Of a stretch of DNA of 45,230 bases, positions 33,536-42,945 are shown piece after piece. The first letter of the stretch is position 1. Every line of letters starts with the position of its first letter. Origin of the DNA: Chloroflexota bacterium (GTDB lineage Bacteria > Chloroflexota > Anaerolineae > JAAEKA01). Position numbers and translations under genes: made by a program. The stretch spans positions 1 to 45,230 of the forward strand of contig JAKQCW010000242.1 of assembly GCA_029558955.1 (NCBI GenBank). Direction: 5' to 3'. The notes under the pieces are model-generated. The model had not been told where the DNA came from. It searched no databases and saw nothing but the letters and a program-made list of their open reading frames with translations.

Positions 33536-34690
33536 TTACTGGAGACCGGTGAAATCGCTGGCCGGCCAGTAGCCAGAGTCGATGATCGCGGCCTTGACGT
33601 TGTCTTTGTCAACCGCAATGACCTCGGACGGCTTGGCGGGCACATCGATGGTCTGGTTGTTGTAGGTGGTCGTCTGCTCAGGCGTGTTGCCCGCCAGGAA
33701 GGCCAGGGCGGCGGTGATGGCGTCCTGGGCCAGCGTGCGGGTATCCTTGAGCACGGTCATCGACTGCTTGCCATCGATGATGTACTGGACCGAAGCCTTC
33801 TCGGCGTCCTGGCCGGTGACCACATAGCTGGTCACATCAGGATCGACCGCAAAGACGTCGGCGATGGCGCGCGCGGTGCCGTCATTGGGGGCCAAGATGA
33901 AGACGTTGCCCTTGTCGCCCGCCGTGGCCACCGTCAGGTTGGCCTCAGCCAGTCCCTTGGCGGTGTTGAAGTCCCAGTTGGTGGTGATCTGGCCGATGAT
34001 CTTGGCCATCTCGTCGCGGGTCAGCTCAGCCTTGTCTTGCAGCGCCTGCGCCTCGCTGGAGTTCTTGATCACGAAGGTGCCATCGGCGATCTTGGGCTGC
34101 AAGACACTCCAGGCGCCCTCGAAGAAGAGGAACGCGTTGTTGTCGGAGGCCGCACCAGCGTAGAGGTAAAGCGGATTGCCCGTGCCGGTGGCCTTGTCCA
34201 CCAGGTACTGAGCCTGCGCTGCGCCCACGGCGTTGCTGTCGAAGGTCACATAGTAATCCACAGCATCGGTGCCCAGGATCAGGCGGTCGTAGGAGATGAC
34301 CTTGGCGCCTGCTTGGCGAGCCGCTGTTGCCGCTGCCGCTGCTGCTGCACCGTCCTGCGGGGTGAGGATGATCACCTTGACGCCCTTGCTCAGCAGGGAC
34401 TCGACGTTGGTCTTCTCGGTGGCAGAGTTGCCCTGGCTGAAGAGGATCTCGACCGGAACGCCGGCGGTGCCCAGCAGATCACGGAAGCGGGCCTCGTCCT
34501 GCAGCCAGCGCGGCTCATCCTTGGTGGGGAGCACAATACCGACCTGCGGACCGCCAGAAGCAGCCGGGGCCGCAGTAGCGTCGCCGGTGGTTGCTGCCGG
34601 CGTTGTAGCTGCGCCGCCGCACGCGGCCAGAGCCAACATCGCCACGATCATCGTCATGGCCAACATGGATTTGACAAAGTTGCGAGACAT
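33536..34690 (-). CDS. chvE: Sugar-binding lipoprotein, ChvE/XylF-like
   Basis: 384 residues from the ATG at 34690, behind AGGAGG; an earlier ATG at 34741 would spoil the signal. The signal [16 protein letters not shown] lipidates Cys24. The pentose/hexose-binding fold shows [57 protein letters not shown] and [20 protein letters not shown], close to the ChvE multiple-sugar-binding type. It likely binds xylose, arabinose, glucose or galactose outside the membrane and delivers it to GguAB. xylA/xylB elsewhere in the window favour a pentose. Exact ligand not determinable. Confidence 0.92.
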   Translation of the reverse strand: MSRNFVKSMLAMTMIVAMLALAACGGAATTPAATTGDATAAPAASGGPQVGIVLPTKDEPRWLQDEARFRDLLGTAGVPVEILFSQGNSATEKTNVESLLSKGVKVIILTPQDGAAAAAAATAARQAGAKVISYDRLILGTDAVDYYVTFDSNAVGAAQAQYLVDKATGTGNPLYLYAGAASDNNAFLFFEGAWSVLQPKIADGTFVIKNSSEAQALQDKAELTRDEMAKIIGQITTNWDFNTAKGLAEANLTVATAGDKGNVFILAPNDGTARAIADVFAVDPDVTSYVVTGQDAEKASVQYIIDGKQSMTVLKDTRTLAQDAITAALAFLAGNTPEQTTTYNNQTIDVPAKPSEVIAVDKDNVKAAIIDSGYWPASDFTGLQ

Positions 34691-34787
34691 GGTTTCTCCT
34701 CCTAGAGAAATCCTGCAAAATATAGTCGTCTTGGACGACATCGAACCGAAATGGAAGTTGTGAGTGGGGGAAGTGCGAGGTGATGGA

Positions 34788-34807
34788 TTACCTCCTCTCT
34801 GAGGTAA
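34788..34807. promoter_or_regulatory. Candidate operator in the chvE leader
   Basis: TTACCTC-N6-GAGGTAA, a perfect 7-base inverted repeat with 10-11 base centre spacing, about 35-55 bases after the predicted transcription start of chvE. Its size fits a dimeric repressor site. No regulator gene is adjacent. Confidence 0.4.
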
Positions 34808-34847
34808 CGACCTTCAAGCGCTCTGGCTTTGCTGAAGAATTATGACG

Positions 34848-34876
34848 ATTCTATGCCAAATTGCCCCGGCGGTCAA
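34848..34876 (-). promoter_or_regulatory. Promoter of chvE-gguAB
   Basis: On the minus strand TTGACC (34876-34871), 17 bases, TAGAAT (34853-34848). The leader to the chvE ATG is about 150 bases. Together with the aspS promoter this explains the divergent 394-base gap 34691-35084. Confidence 0.65.
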
Positions 34877-35006
34877 ATCCACCTGAACTGTTCCGTAGCG
34901 GCGATACAGGCCTTGCCGCCAGCCATCACCGCGCCGCCATGGCTGGCGGTTCTCACTGCTTGTTCGCTCTGTTGGCCCCCGCCATGCGGCCATAACCTCG
35001 CCACAG

Positions 35007-35035
35007 TTGCCGCTCTGTGACCTCTGCGGTATAAT
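35007..35035 (+). promoter_or_regulatory. Promoter of aspS
   Basis: TTGCCG (35007-35012), 17 bases, perfect TATAAT (35030-35035). The leader to the ATG at 35085 is about 43 bases. Confidence 0.75.
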
Positions 35036-35084
35036 CCAGGCTTGCATCAAGTGAATCGTATCGAGAGGAATCAACGCAACTCGT

Positions 35085-36902
35085 ATGCTTAAACGCACCC
35101 ACACCTGCGGCGCGCTGCGCGCTGCTGACGCCGGCCAGGAAGTCATCCTCAACGGCTGGGCCTACCGCCGCCGCGACCACGGCACCCTCATCTTCCTTGA
35201 CCTGCGCGACCGCTACGGCGTCACCCAGGTTGTGATCACCCCCGACACCCCTGAGGCCCACGAAGCGGCGCAGCGGGTGCGCAGCGAGTTTGTGCTGGCT
35301 GTGCGCGGCCTGGTGCGCCGCCGGCCGGCCGGCATGGAAAATCCCAACCTGGCCAGCGGCGAGATCGAGGTCGTGGCCAGCGAGCTGGTGGTGGAAAACC
35401 CCGCCAAGCCGCTGCCTTTCGAGATCCGCGACGATCTGGAGGCCAATCCCTCGGAGACCTCGGGACGTACCAGTGAATTCTCCCGCCTCAAGTACCGCTA
35501 TCTGGACCTGCGCCGGCCGCGCCTGCAGGGCAACATCATCCTGCGCCACCGGGCTGTCAAGCTGATGCGCGACTACCTGGACGCGCACAGCTTCCTGGAG
35601 ATCGAGACGCCGATCCTGACCAAGTCGACGCCGGAAGGCGCGCGCGATTACCTGGTGCCCAGCCGCGTCCATCCCGGCAAGTTCTACGCCCTGCCGCAAA
35701 GCCCGCAGCAGTTCAAGCAGTTGTTGATGGTGGCCGGCTTCGACCGCTATTTCCAGATCGCGCGCTGTTTTCGCGATGAGGACCTGCGCGCCGACCGCCA
35801 GCCGGAATTCACGCAACTGGACGTGGAGATGTCCTTCGTCGGCCAGGAGGATGTGATCGGGCTGGTCAGCGGGATGTGCCGCGAGCTGACCATGCAGTTG
35901 ACCGGGGCCGAGCCGCCCAGCCTGCCCTTCCCCCGCCTGACCTACGCCGAGGCCATGGCCCGCTACGGCAGCGACAAGCCCGACATCCGCTTCGGCCTGG
36001 AGCTGCAAGATCTGGGCGATCTGCTGGCCGAGACCGGCGTCGGCTTCCTCAAGGCCGCGCTGGAGGCTGGCAACGTGGTCAAAGCGGTGCGCGCGCCGGG
36101 CCTGGCCACACTCAGCGGCCAGAAGCTGCGCGAGCAGATCAAGGCCTACGAGGAGGTGGTCAAGATCTACGGCGCCAAGGGGCTGGCCTGGCTGGACTAT
36201 CCGGCCGAGGGCGGGCCGAAGTCGCCCATCGCCAAGTTCTTCAGCGCGGCCGAGCTGGCCGCGATCGCCGAGCGCTGCCAGGCGGGGCCGGGCGACGTGG
36301 TTTTCATGGTGGCAGATACGGCCCGGGTGGCGCTGGTCGCGCTGGGCGAGCTGCGCCTGCGTCTGGGCCGCGACCTGAACCTGGTGGCGCCTGGCCAGTT
36401 TGCCTACCTGTGGGTGGTGGACTTCCCGCTGGTGGAGTGGAACGAGGAGGAGGGGCGCTGGGACGCCATGCACCACCCCTTCACCTCGCCCAAAGCGGAG
36501 GACCTGGCGCGCATGGAGAGCGATCCGGGCAGCGTGCGGGCCAACGCCTACGACATCGTGCTCAACGGCGTGGAACTGGGCGGCGGCAGCATCCGCATCC
36601 ACCAGCGCGACGTGCAGGAGCGCATGTTCCAACTGTTGGGCCACTCGCCCGAGGCCGCGGCGGCCAAGTTCGGCCACATGCTGGACGCCTTCGAGTACGG
36701 CACCCCGCCCCACGGGGGCATCGCCCTGGGCATTGACCGCTTCATCATGCTGCTGGCCGGCGAGCAGTCGATCCGTGAGGTGATCCCCTTCCCCAAGAAT
36801 CAGCAGGCCGTGGAGCCGATGACCGGCACGCCCGACGTGGTGGACAAGGCGCAGCTCGATCTGCTGCATCTGGTCTCGACGGCGAAGAAGGATGGGGTGT
36901 AA
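35085..36902 (+). CDS. aspS: Aspartyl-tRNA synthetase
   Basis: It charges tRNA-Asp with aspartate in the cytoplasm. 605 residues, bacterial class IIb type. The OB-fold anticodon domain comes first ([24 protein letters not shown]), then motif 2 [18 protein letters not shown], the bacterial GAD insertion (about 290-425) and motif 3 [17 protein letters not shown] separate asnS occurs 4.3 kb downstream, so a non-discriminating AspRS is not needed for Asn-tRNA. It is the left flank of the defence island. Confidence 0.97.
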   Translation: MLKRTHTCGALRAADAGQEVILNGWAYRRRDHGTLIFLDLRDRYGVTQVVITPDTPEAHEAAQRVRSEFVLAVRGLVRRRPAGMENPNLASGEIEVVASELVVENPAKPLPFEIRDDLEANPSETSGRTSEFSRLKYRYLDLRRPRLQGNIILRHRAVKLMRDYLDAHSFLEIETPILTKSTPEGARDYLVPSRVHPGKFYALPQSPQQFKQLLMVAGFDRYFQIARCFRDEDLRADRQPEFTQLDVEMSFVGQEDVIGLVSGMCRELTMQLTGAEPPSLPFPRLTYAEAMARYGSDKPDIRFGLELQDLGDLLAETGVGFLKAALEAGNVVKAVRAPGLATLSGQKLREQIKAYEEVVKIYGAKGLAWLDYPAEGGPKSPIAKFFSAAELAAIAERCQAGPGDVVFMVADTARVALVALGELRLRLGRDLNLVAPGQFAYLWVVDFPLVEWNEEEGRWDAMHHPFTSPKAEDLARMESDPGSVRANAYDIVLNGVELGGGSIRIHQRDVQERMFQLLGHSPEAAAAKFGHMLDAFEYGTPPHGGIALGIDRFIMLLAGEQSIREVIPFPKNQQAVEPMTGTPDVVDKAQLDLLHLVSTAKKDGV

Positions 36903-37010
36903 TCTTGACCAACACTCCATCTCGCTGCACTGCGGCAGTGTCAAGGACAGCGCGGTCGTGAGCCGATTCAATGGAGGAATTGCCATTGTCGCTCCTCCGA
37001 GGAAAGCACA

Positions 37011-38282
37011 ATGATAGTCAAGATCGAAGCTCTGTCATATCGCAGTTTGCGCAACGTGCGCCAGTCTCTGGCGCCGTTTCAGGTCTTGATTGGCCCCAAT
37101 GCCAGCGGCAAATCCTCGTTCTTGGACGTCATAGCCTTCCTGGCAGACGTGGTTCGCGAAAAGGAGGGAGTTGCCGCGGCGGTAGCTGAGCGAGCTCCAG
37201 ATGTGCGCGACCTCGTGTGGATGCGCGAGGGCGATTCCTTTGAGTTGGCGGTTGAGGGATCCATCCCGGAGCACCTTCAGAACAAGAAGAACGGTCAATA
37301 CGCTCGCGTCCGCTACGAGGTCCGGGTGGGTCTGCATGCCGAAAGACAAGAGATTCACCTGTTGTCAGAGACATTGTGGCTGCGACCAGAGATGGGCGAC
37401 GAGGCGGAACAAAAAAATGCACAGCGCCCCCAGTTCCCCATGCCGCCTGTTCCGCCGGGCACCATCATCACCCCGCCGGGCAAGAAAGGTCCTGCCAGTT
37501 GGCGTCGTGTGTTGAACAAAGTCCCCGAGTCGGGCAATGACTACTTCCGCTCGGAACGTTCGGGTTGGAACAATCTCTTTCGCCTTGGGCCGCGGCGTTC
37601 TGCCTTGGCTAACCTGCCGGAGGATGAAGAGAAGTTCCCGATCTCGATCTGGTTTCGCCGCATGTTGCTCGAAGGCGTCCAACGCCTTGCGCTCAACAGC
37701 GCCGCGCTCCGAAAACCCAGCCCACCAGGCAGTCCTCGTCAATTCCAACCGGATGGATCCAACCTGCCCCTGGTGATCAATGACCTTGAGGAGCGCGATC
37801 CCCAGCGCTTGAAAGAGTGGATCGCGCATCTTCAAACGGCGCTGCCCGATCTGGAAGGAATTCGCACCGTCGAACGGTCTGAGGACCGCCATCGTTACCT
37901 GGTCCTTGACTATCGTACAGGCTTGCATGCGCCCTCATGGCTCGTTTCCGACGGCACGCTGCGCATGCTGGCTCTGACCATCCTGGCTTACATCCCCGGA
38001 CTGGAAGGCATTTTTCTGATCGAGGAGCCTGAGAACGGCATCCATCCGCGTGCCGTGGAAACCGTCCTGCAGTCACTCTCCTCAGTCTACGGCGCCCAGG
38101 TCTTGCTGGCCACGCACTCGCCGGTCATCCTGAGCCTGACCGAGCCAGAGCAAGTGTTGTGTTTCAATCGCACCGACCAGGGCATGACCGACATCGTGCT
38201 GGGATCGCAGCATCCACGCCTGCGCCAATGGCGGGGCGAGACCGATCTGGGCACCCTCTTTGCCAGCGGAGTGCTGGGATGA
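37011..38282 (+). CDS. ABC-type (OLD/SMC-like) AAA ATPase, probable defence protein
   Basis: 423 residues. Walker A IGPNASGKSS (27-36); coupling region LVWMREGDSFEL; signature-like LVSDGTLRMLALTIL; Walker B IFLIEEPENGIHP (Glu338/339); His switch LLATHSP. This is the compact AAA_21/AAA_15 ATPase of OLD- and PARIS-type systems, without a long coiled coil and without its own nuclease domain. Its stop overlaps the next start (ATGA), so it pairs with the Toprim-like protein. Likely a phage sensor/activator by analogy; the specific system is not established. Confidence 0.85.
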   Translation: MIVKIEALSYRSLRNVRQSLAPFQVLIGPNASGKSSFLDVIAFLADVVREKEGVAAAVAERAPDVRDLVWMREGDSFELAVEGSIPEHLQNKKNGQYARVRYEVRVGLHAERQEIHLLSETLWLRPEMGDEAEQKNAQRPQFPMPPVPPGTIITPPGKKGPASWRRVLNKVPESGNDYFRSERSGWNNLFRLGPRRSALANLPEDEEKFPISIWFRRMLLEGVQRLALNSAALRKPSPPGSPRQFQPDGSNLPLVINDLEERDPQRLKEWIAHLQTALPDLEGIRTVERSEDRHRYLVLDYRTGLHAPSWLVSDGTLRMLALTILAYIPGLEGIFLIEEPENGIHPRAVETVLQSLSSVYGAQVLLATHSPVILSLTEPEQVLCFNRTDQGMTDIVLGSQHPRLRQWRGETDLGTLFASGVLG

Positions 38283-38896
38283 AAGACCTGATCGTCCTGA
38301 CGGCCGACGGGAACATGGAGCACACCCTACGCGGGCTGCTGCGGCGTCCGCAAGCGCTGGCAGTGCGAGCAATCGACGCCGAGATCTTCGTCCACCCGCG
38401 CCACGATCCGGGCTGCGTCAACGAAGCACACGACTTCCTGCGCCCCTTCACCGGCAGTCACCGCTATGCCATGGTGCTGTTCGATCACGAAGGCAGTGGT
38501 CGCGAGGACACCGCACCCACCGCATTGGCTGATGAGGTCAGGCAGAGACTGGAAGCCACAGGCTGGCCAGGCCGGGCTGAAGCCGTCGTCCTGGCGCCGG
38601 AACTGGAGGTCTGGGCATGGAGCGACTCGCCGCAGGTAGCAGCTTGCCTGGGCTGGGCTGAGCGCCAGCCCGCGCTGCGCGATTGGTTGGCGGCTGCCGG
38701 CCAGTGGCCAGCAGATCAAGCCAAGCCCACCGATCCGAAACGCGCCATGGAGGCTGCCCTACGCGAGACGCGCAAGCCCCGGTCATCAGCGATCTACCTG
38801 GAGCTGGCCAGCAAGGTCAGTCTGCGCGGTCACAATGAGCCGGCATTCCGTCGCTTCGTTCAAGCGCTTCAGCAGTGGTTTCCGCCAGCGCCGTAG
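38279..38896 (+). CDS. Toprim-like partner of the ATPase, probable nuclease effector
   Basis: 205 residues, starting on the ATGA overlap. It opens LIVLTADGNMEHTLRGLL, where Glu14 takes the Toprim glutamate position. YAMVLFDHEGSG (Asp69, Glu71) resembles the Toprim DxD strand, and VLAPELEVWAWSDSP (Glu108/110) resembles the third acidic site of DUF4276-like proteins. This suggests a Toprim-fold nuclease, as in split OLD-type and PARIS pairs. From memory it also resembles small proteins annotated in methylation-associated defence (MAD) loci; not verified. Function inferred from motif spacing and pairing. Confidence 0.65.
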   Translation: MKDLIVLTADGNMEHTLRGLLRRPQALAVRAIDAEIFVHPRHDPGCVNEAHDFLRPFTGSHRYAMVLFDHEGSGREDTAPTALADEVRQRLEATGWPGRAEAVVLAPELEVWAWSDSPQVAACLGWAERQPALRDWLAAAGQWPADQAKPTDPKRAMEAALRETRKPRSSAIYLELASKVSLRGHNEPAFRRFVQALQQWFPPAP

Positions 38897-39108
38897 GACG
38901 CGCCGGCAACACCATCTTCCCTGTCCAAATGCCGCAGGTCGACCGATCTGGCGGCCGCGTCCTGGGCGACCATGATTGCGCTGAGGGAAGCGCGGCGCGT
39001 GTGGCGACAACGGGTCTTCCCGACACCGTAGCTGCCATTGCCAACCTCGAACGCACCGGCGTCGAGATCGCCGGCGGGTTTTGGGTGCTCAACGCGTATC
39101 GATGGTAA
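38897..39108 (+). other. Open fragment without a start, unknown
   Basis: A frame open from inside the previous gene ends VLGDHDCAEGSAARVATTG, then NLERTGVEIAGGFWVLNAYRW and a stop at 39108. It has good codon character and an ordered-looking end, but no usable start after 38896. It may be the tail of a deleted gene. Not recognised. Confidence 0.35.
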
Positions 39109-39111
39109 GTC

Positions 39112-39369
39112 ATGAAGAGCATTAAGACACTGACGTTACTCATGGCGTCGCAGCCGGAAGGCGGATCATCATCACCCGCCGCCACAGACGATATGCTCAA
39201 CATGGTGCAGACTGACGACATTCTGCCGCTGTCTCCCAGACAAACGGTGATCCCCAAGCTCTCGCAGGAGTTTACCGCGCTGATGCAGGAAGAAGGAGTC
39301 AGTCTGGCGGAGTTGCTTGAGGGTCTTGAGAAAGAACGAACATCCATTCGGGAAGAGAGAAGTCAATGA
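39112..39369 (+). CDS. Small protein upstream of a HicB-like antitoxin
   Basis: 85 residues. The first half is Ser/Asp-rich; the second, VIPKLSQEFTALMQEEGVSL then AELLEGLEKERTSI, is a helical block seen in small antitoxin-like proteins. It overlaps the next start by 4 bases (ATGA), so the two are one unit. Family not named with confidence; a regulator or antitoxin is likely. Confidence 0.6.
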   Translation: MKSIKTLTLLMASQPEGGSSSPAATDDMLNMVQTDDILPLSPRQTVIPKLSQEFTALMQEEGVSLAELLEGLEKERTSIREERSQ

Positions 39370-39620
39370 ACGGCATCTACGAACTACCACTGGTCCTGGA
39401 ACCGCAGCCCGAAGGCGGCTATACGGTCACTCTCCCGTTGCTGCCAGAACTGATTGCCGAAGCCGATGATATTTCGCAGGTACTCCCGCATGTGGCTGAT
39501 GCGCTGGCAGCGGTGATTGAGTTTTATCAAGACTCTTGGCGTCCGCTACCGGTTTTTCGTTGGGGGTTGTTTTCACTTGCAAGTTTTGCAATGGGTCACG
39601 AGGCTGCGACTTATGTTTAG
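39366..39620 (+). CDS. HicB-like antitoxin, probably truncated, without HicA
   Basis: 84 residues. The first ~62 match the HicB fold: LPLVLEPQPEGGYTVTLPLL, PELIAEADDISQVL, ADALAAVIEFYQDSWRPLP. The expected continuation is replaced by an unrelated tail (RWGLFSLASFAMGHEAATYV), and no HicA toxin follows. The A+T-richer methyltransferase gene starts 26 bases later. The 3' end was therefore probably lost when the restriction-modification genes arrived. Confidence 0.65.
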   Translation: MNGIYELPLVLEPQPEGGYTVTLPLLPELIAEADDISQVLPHVADALAAVIEFYQDSWRPLPVFRWGLFSLASFAMGHEAATYV

Positions 39621-39645
39621 GCATCACGCGATTGTCGAGACGTTC

Positions 39646-40578
39646 ATGACATCCGAACATGTGGTCCTCTATCCAGGCGACTGTTTGCAGATGCTACATC
39701 AGATTCCTCATGAAAGCATTCAACTTATTGTCACATCACCACCCTATAACCTAGGCAAAGAATACGAGAAAAAGCTGCAACTGGATGTGTATCTTGAGCA
39801 ACAGGCGGAAGTGATTAGAGAATGTACCCGCGTACTGTCTCCGCATGGTAGCATCTGTTGGCAAGTCGGAAACTATGTAAACAATGGTGCCATAATTCCA
39901 CTAGACACAGTGCTGTACCCAATTTTCGCTGACTTGGGATTACAAATGCGCAATCGTATCATCTGGCATTTCGAACACGGACTTCACTGTACCAATAGAT
40001 TCTCTGGCCGATATGAGACAATCATATGGTTCACCAAGACAAAGGATTACGTTTTTAATCTAGATCCCGTCAGGGTTCCGCAAAAGTATCCCGGAAAAAA
40101 GCACTTCAAAGGTCCTAAGGCAGGCCAATATTCATCAAATCCACTAGGCAAGAACCCTGGCGACTTGTGGATAATCCCGAATGTCAAGAGCAATCATGTC
40201 GAGAAGACGGAGCATCCTTGCCAATTTCCAGTTGAGCTGATAGAACGGTTAGTTCTGTCAATGACTGATGAAGGTGATTGGGTGCTAGATCCGTTCCTGG
40301 GGACAGGCACTACGATTATTGCAGCTCTGAGACACAATCGACGGGGTGCTGGTGCAGAAATGCATCCAAGGTACATAGAGTTGGCTCGAAATCGGATCGA
40401 ACAAGAAATGGCAGGTACGCTGCGAACTCGTCCCAGGAATCGACCGGTACATGATCCAACAGGTTCTGCCAGCAAACTCACCGTCGCCCCTTGGACACAC
40501 GAAAAGGAGGATCCTCAGATGATCTTGCTCGAAAGACCAGACGAAGAGGAGCAATACACAACCGATGAGAATAGTTGA
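39646..40578 (+). CDS. Type II DNA methyltransferase (beta class, N4-C or N6-A)
   Basis: 310 residues from the ATG at 39646 (an ATG at 39613 is possible). Motif IV TSPPYNLGKEY (30-40) comes before motif I VLDPFLGTGTTI (213-224), the order of beta-class amino-methyltransferases. GAEMHPRYIELA is the post-motif-I strand. It should protect the site cut by the adjacent BstYI-like enzyme (RGATCY by analogy). Whether it makes m4C or m6A cannot be read with certainty; the BglII relative is m4C as I recall. Base composition is visibly lower in G+C than the flanks. The endonuclease start lies 14 bases inside this gene. Confidence 0.93.
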   Translation: MTSEHVVLYPGDCLQMLHQIPHESIQLIVTSPPYNLGKEYEKKLQLDVYLEQQAEVIRECTRVLSPHGSICWQVGNYVNNGAIIPLDTVLYPIFADLGLQMRNRIIWHFEHGLHCTNRFSGRYETIIWFTKTKDYVFNLDPVRVPQKYPGKKHFKGPKAGQYSSNPLGKNPGDLWIIPNVKSNHVEKTEHPCQFPVELIERLVLSMTDEGDWVLDPFLGTGTTIIAALRHNRRGAGAEMHPRYIELARNRIEQEMAGTLRTRPRNRPVHDPTGSASKLTVAPWTHEKEDPQMILLERPDEEEQYTTDENS

Positions 40579-41176
40579 GACTTACTCCCACCTCAATGGA
40601 TTAGAATACTTGCTAGTACACAAACCAAGACTCTGGTCAGAGTTACAAGATGTAATCATTGCCATCGATGCCGAGGCTTGCAAGACAAAAATCTCAAACG
40701 AGAAGACAATGCGAGGAAGGCTTCTCTACAGCCCTTTGGACATGAATCAAGAGTTCCGGCGTCTATTGAAGGGCAAAGGATGGGCGGAAAGCAGGGTCAG
40801 TTATTGGGTAACTCGAGATGAAAAGCTTATCCGCCGAACGCTGGCGATGTCGGCTGATGACCAAAAACAACAAATCCTCGCAGCTGGAGAGACTCCAATC
40901 TTCAGTTACAACCAGACTGATTTTGTCAAAGACCGAGTCGCCGTTGAAGTCCAGTTCGGTAAGTACGCCTTCGTCGCCTACGATTTGTTCGTGAAACATC
41001 TTGCCTTCTTCGTCAGCGATCAAATCGACGTCGGTATCGAGATCCTGCCCATGAAGTCCTTGCAGAGCCAGATGAGTTCTGGTGTGCCATACTTCGAGGG
41101 CGAGTTTTACAACGTCATCAGGCAAGGACGCGGGGTACCTGCGGTCCCGCTCGTTATGGTCGGCATTGAGCCGTGA
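40565..41176 (+). CDS. BstYI/BglII-family restriction endonuclease
   Basis: 203 residues. [59 protein letters not shown] and [20 protein letters not shown] are the diagnostic blocks of the BstYI family. The catalytic triad is Asp119, Glu128 and Gln130 (the D..ExQ variant of PD-(D/E)XK known from BglII/BstYI). Predicted to cut RGATCY; the exact site is inferred from homology. It overlaps the methyltransferase gene, so methylation is made first in the operon. A+T-richer than its surroundings, hence probably horizontally acquired. Confidence 0.95.
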   Translation: MRIVETYSHLNGLEYLLVHKPRLWSELQDVIIAIDAEACKTKISNEKTMRGRLLYSPLDMNQEFRRLLKGKGWAESRVSYWVTRDEKLIRRTLAMSADDQKQQILAAGETPIFSYNQTDFVKDRVAVEVQFGKYAFVAYDLFVKHLAFFVSDQIDVGIEILPMKSLQSQMSSGVPYFEGEFYNVIRQGRGVPAVPLVMVGIEP

Positions 41177-41246
41177 AGTCCACTTCTTCGCCGCAATCAA
41201 CATACCGAGGATTGGTATAAGCAGCCCAGTCTTCCAGGAGAGTCCA

Positions 41247-42560
41247 GTGTCCACCACCATCAAAATCAACCAAGCCGCCCACCACGTCGGCCAGGATGTC
41301 GCCCTCACCGGCTGGGTGCAGAAGCGCGCCGACAAGGGCAAGCTCCAGTTCATCACCCTGCGCGACGGCAGCGGCGCCATGCAGTGCGTCGTTTTCAAGA
41401 AAAACCTGCCCGAGGAGCAGTTCGACGCGGCCCGCCACATCACGCTGGAGTCGGCTGTGCGCATCAGCGGCGGCCTGCGGGCTGAGCCGCGCGCGCCGGG
41501 CGGCTATGAGCTGGACGCCACTGCCTTCGAGGTGATCAGCCGCGCGGCCGACCCCTACCCGCTGGCGCCTAAGCGCGACGGCGGCGAGCACGGCACAGAC
41601 TTCCTGCTCAACCACCGCCACCTCTGGCTGCGCGACCCGCGCCAGATCGCCATTCTGCGCATCCGCGCCACGCTGATCAAGGCGATCCGCGACTGGCTGG
41701 ACGGCCATGGCTTCACCCTGGTGGACACCCCCATCATCACCCCGGCGGCGGCCGAGGGCACCACCAACCTCTTCGCCACCAAGTACTTCGACGAGCCGGC
41801 CTACCTGGCGCAGACCGGCCAGCTCTACAGCGAGGCCACCATCGGCGCCTTTGGCCGCGTCTACTGCTTCGGCCCCACCTTCCGCGCCGAAAAGTCGGAT
41901 ACCCGCCGCCACGCCATGGAGTTCTGGATGGTGGAGCCAGAGATGGCCTTCACCGAGCTGGACGAGAACATGGAAGTCATCGAACAGTTCGTCAGCTACT
42001 GCATCCAGACGGTGCTGGCGCAGCGGGCCGACGATCTGGCGGTGTTGGGCCGCGATCTGACCCACTTGCAGAACGTGGTCCCTCCCTTCCCGCGCATCCA
42101 CTACGACGACGCGGTCAAGCTGCTGCACGCCAACGGCTACCCCGATTTCCCCTGGGGCGAGGACTTCGGCGCGCCGCACGAGGACGCGATCAGCGCCCAG
42201 TTCGACAAGCCGGTCTTCGTCCACCACTACCCGCGCGCGGTCAAGGCTTTCTACATGCAGCCCGACCCGGAGCGCCCCGAGACGGTCCTGGCCTGCGACC
42301 TGATCGCGCCCGAGGGTTACGGCGAGATCGTGGGCGGCAGCCAGCGCATGCACGACTACCAGGTGTTGCTGGACGCCATCGACGCGCACAAGCTGCCGCG
42401 CGAGGCCTACGAATGGTATCTGGACCTGCGCCAGTACGGCAGCCAGCCCCACAGCGGCTTCGGCATGGGCCTGGAACGGGTGCTGATGTGGCTGGGCGGT
42501 CTGCCCCACATCCGCGAGGCGCTGCCCTTCCCGCGGCTGTATCGGCGGTACTACCCGTAA
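41247..42560 (+). CDS. asnS: Asparaginyl-tRNA synthetase
   Basis: 437 residues from a GTG at 41247, with AGGAG six bases upstream. In-frame codons before it overlap the endonuclease gene and are not synthetase-like. OB-fold start [20 protein letters not shown]; motif 2 [20 protein letters not shown]; motif 3 [17 protein letters not shown]. Class IIb, sister of aspS. It begins 70 bases after the endonuclease stop and has no promoter of its own that I can see, so it may be transcribed from the defence genes or from far upstream. Confidence 0.97.
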   Translation: MSTTIKINQAAHHVGQDVALTGWVQKRADKGKLQFITLRDGSGAMQCVVFKKNLPEEQFDAARHITLESAVRISGGLRAEPRAPGGYELDATAFEVISRAADPYPLAPKRDGGEHGTDFLLNHRHLWLRDPRQIAILRIRATLIKAIRDWLDGHGFTLVDTPIITPAAAEGTTNLFATKYFDEPAYLAQTGQLYSEATIGAFGRVYCFGPTFRAEKSDTRRHAMEFWMVEPEMAFTELDENMEVIEQFVSYCIQTVLAQRADDLAVLGRDLTHLQNVVPPFPRIHYDDAVKLLHANGYPDFPWGEDFGAPHEDAISAQFDKPVFVHHYPRAVKAFYMQPDPERPETVLACDLIAPEGYGEIVGGSQRMHDYQVLLDAIDAHKLPREAYEWYLDLRQYGSQPHSGFGMGLERVLMWLGGLPHIREALPFPRLYRRYYP

Positions 42561-42606
42561 ACTTGATGTGTTGGCAGGATCCCAGACCAGGCGTCACACA
42601 AATGCT

Positions 42607-42753
42607 GATCAAGTAGGTCAGCTAACTGTATTCAACGCCGGTGGAAACAAGGCACGATTGGTTACCGCCATCCATTACGTTTGGCGCAAGGTGTACATTC
42701 GTGCTGCCCAATCACACCGAAAGATTGATCATGGCAAATGGAAAGACCGGTTG
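42607..42753 (+). pseudogene. Decayed HigB-type toxin, C-terminal half
   Basis: In the frame from 42607 the sequence reads DQVGQLTVFNAGGNKARLVT, AIHYVWRKVYIRAAQSHRKI, DHGKWKDRL. This is the C-terminal half of HigB_toxin-family mRNA interferases (FNIGGNKYRL...VYIR..LTHxEYDKGxW). The N-terminal half is missing: asnS ends 47 bases before. The rest of the 42561-42945 gap is A+T-richer and holds no other gene, apart from the promoter at 42883. No HigA partner follows. Confidence 0.75.
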
Positions 42754-42882
42754 ACCGTTTTGCCAACGATGCACCCCCTGCTGCACGTGAACTGCGGGTT
42801 CGCATCTTGTTGCCCGTATGCCCGACAGAGCACCTTTAACCACAATACCTCCAGAACCACAGCATCGAGGCTCGTGTTTGTA

Positions 42883-42911
42883 TTGACATCGGTCGAACGA
42901 CGGACTACAAT
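42883..42911 (+). promoter_or_regulatory. Promoter of the Phd-RelE pair
   Basis: TTGACA (42883-42888), 17 bases, TACAAT (42906-42911), about 35 bases before the antitoxin ATG. Confidence 0.75.
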
Positions 42912-42945
42912 CCTCTAAAACTTGAACGACTCTTACGGAGGTCCG

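Noticed and set aside
42568..42918. A 116-codon frame as an intact gene
   Set aside because: Only residues ~14-62 resemble HigB; the N-terminal half of the fold is absent and the tail is unrelated, so it is listed as a relic.
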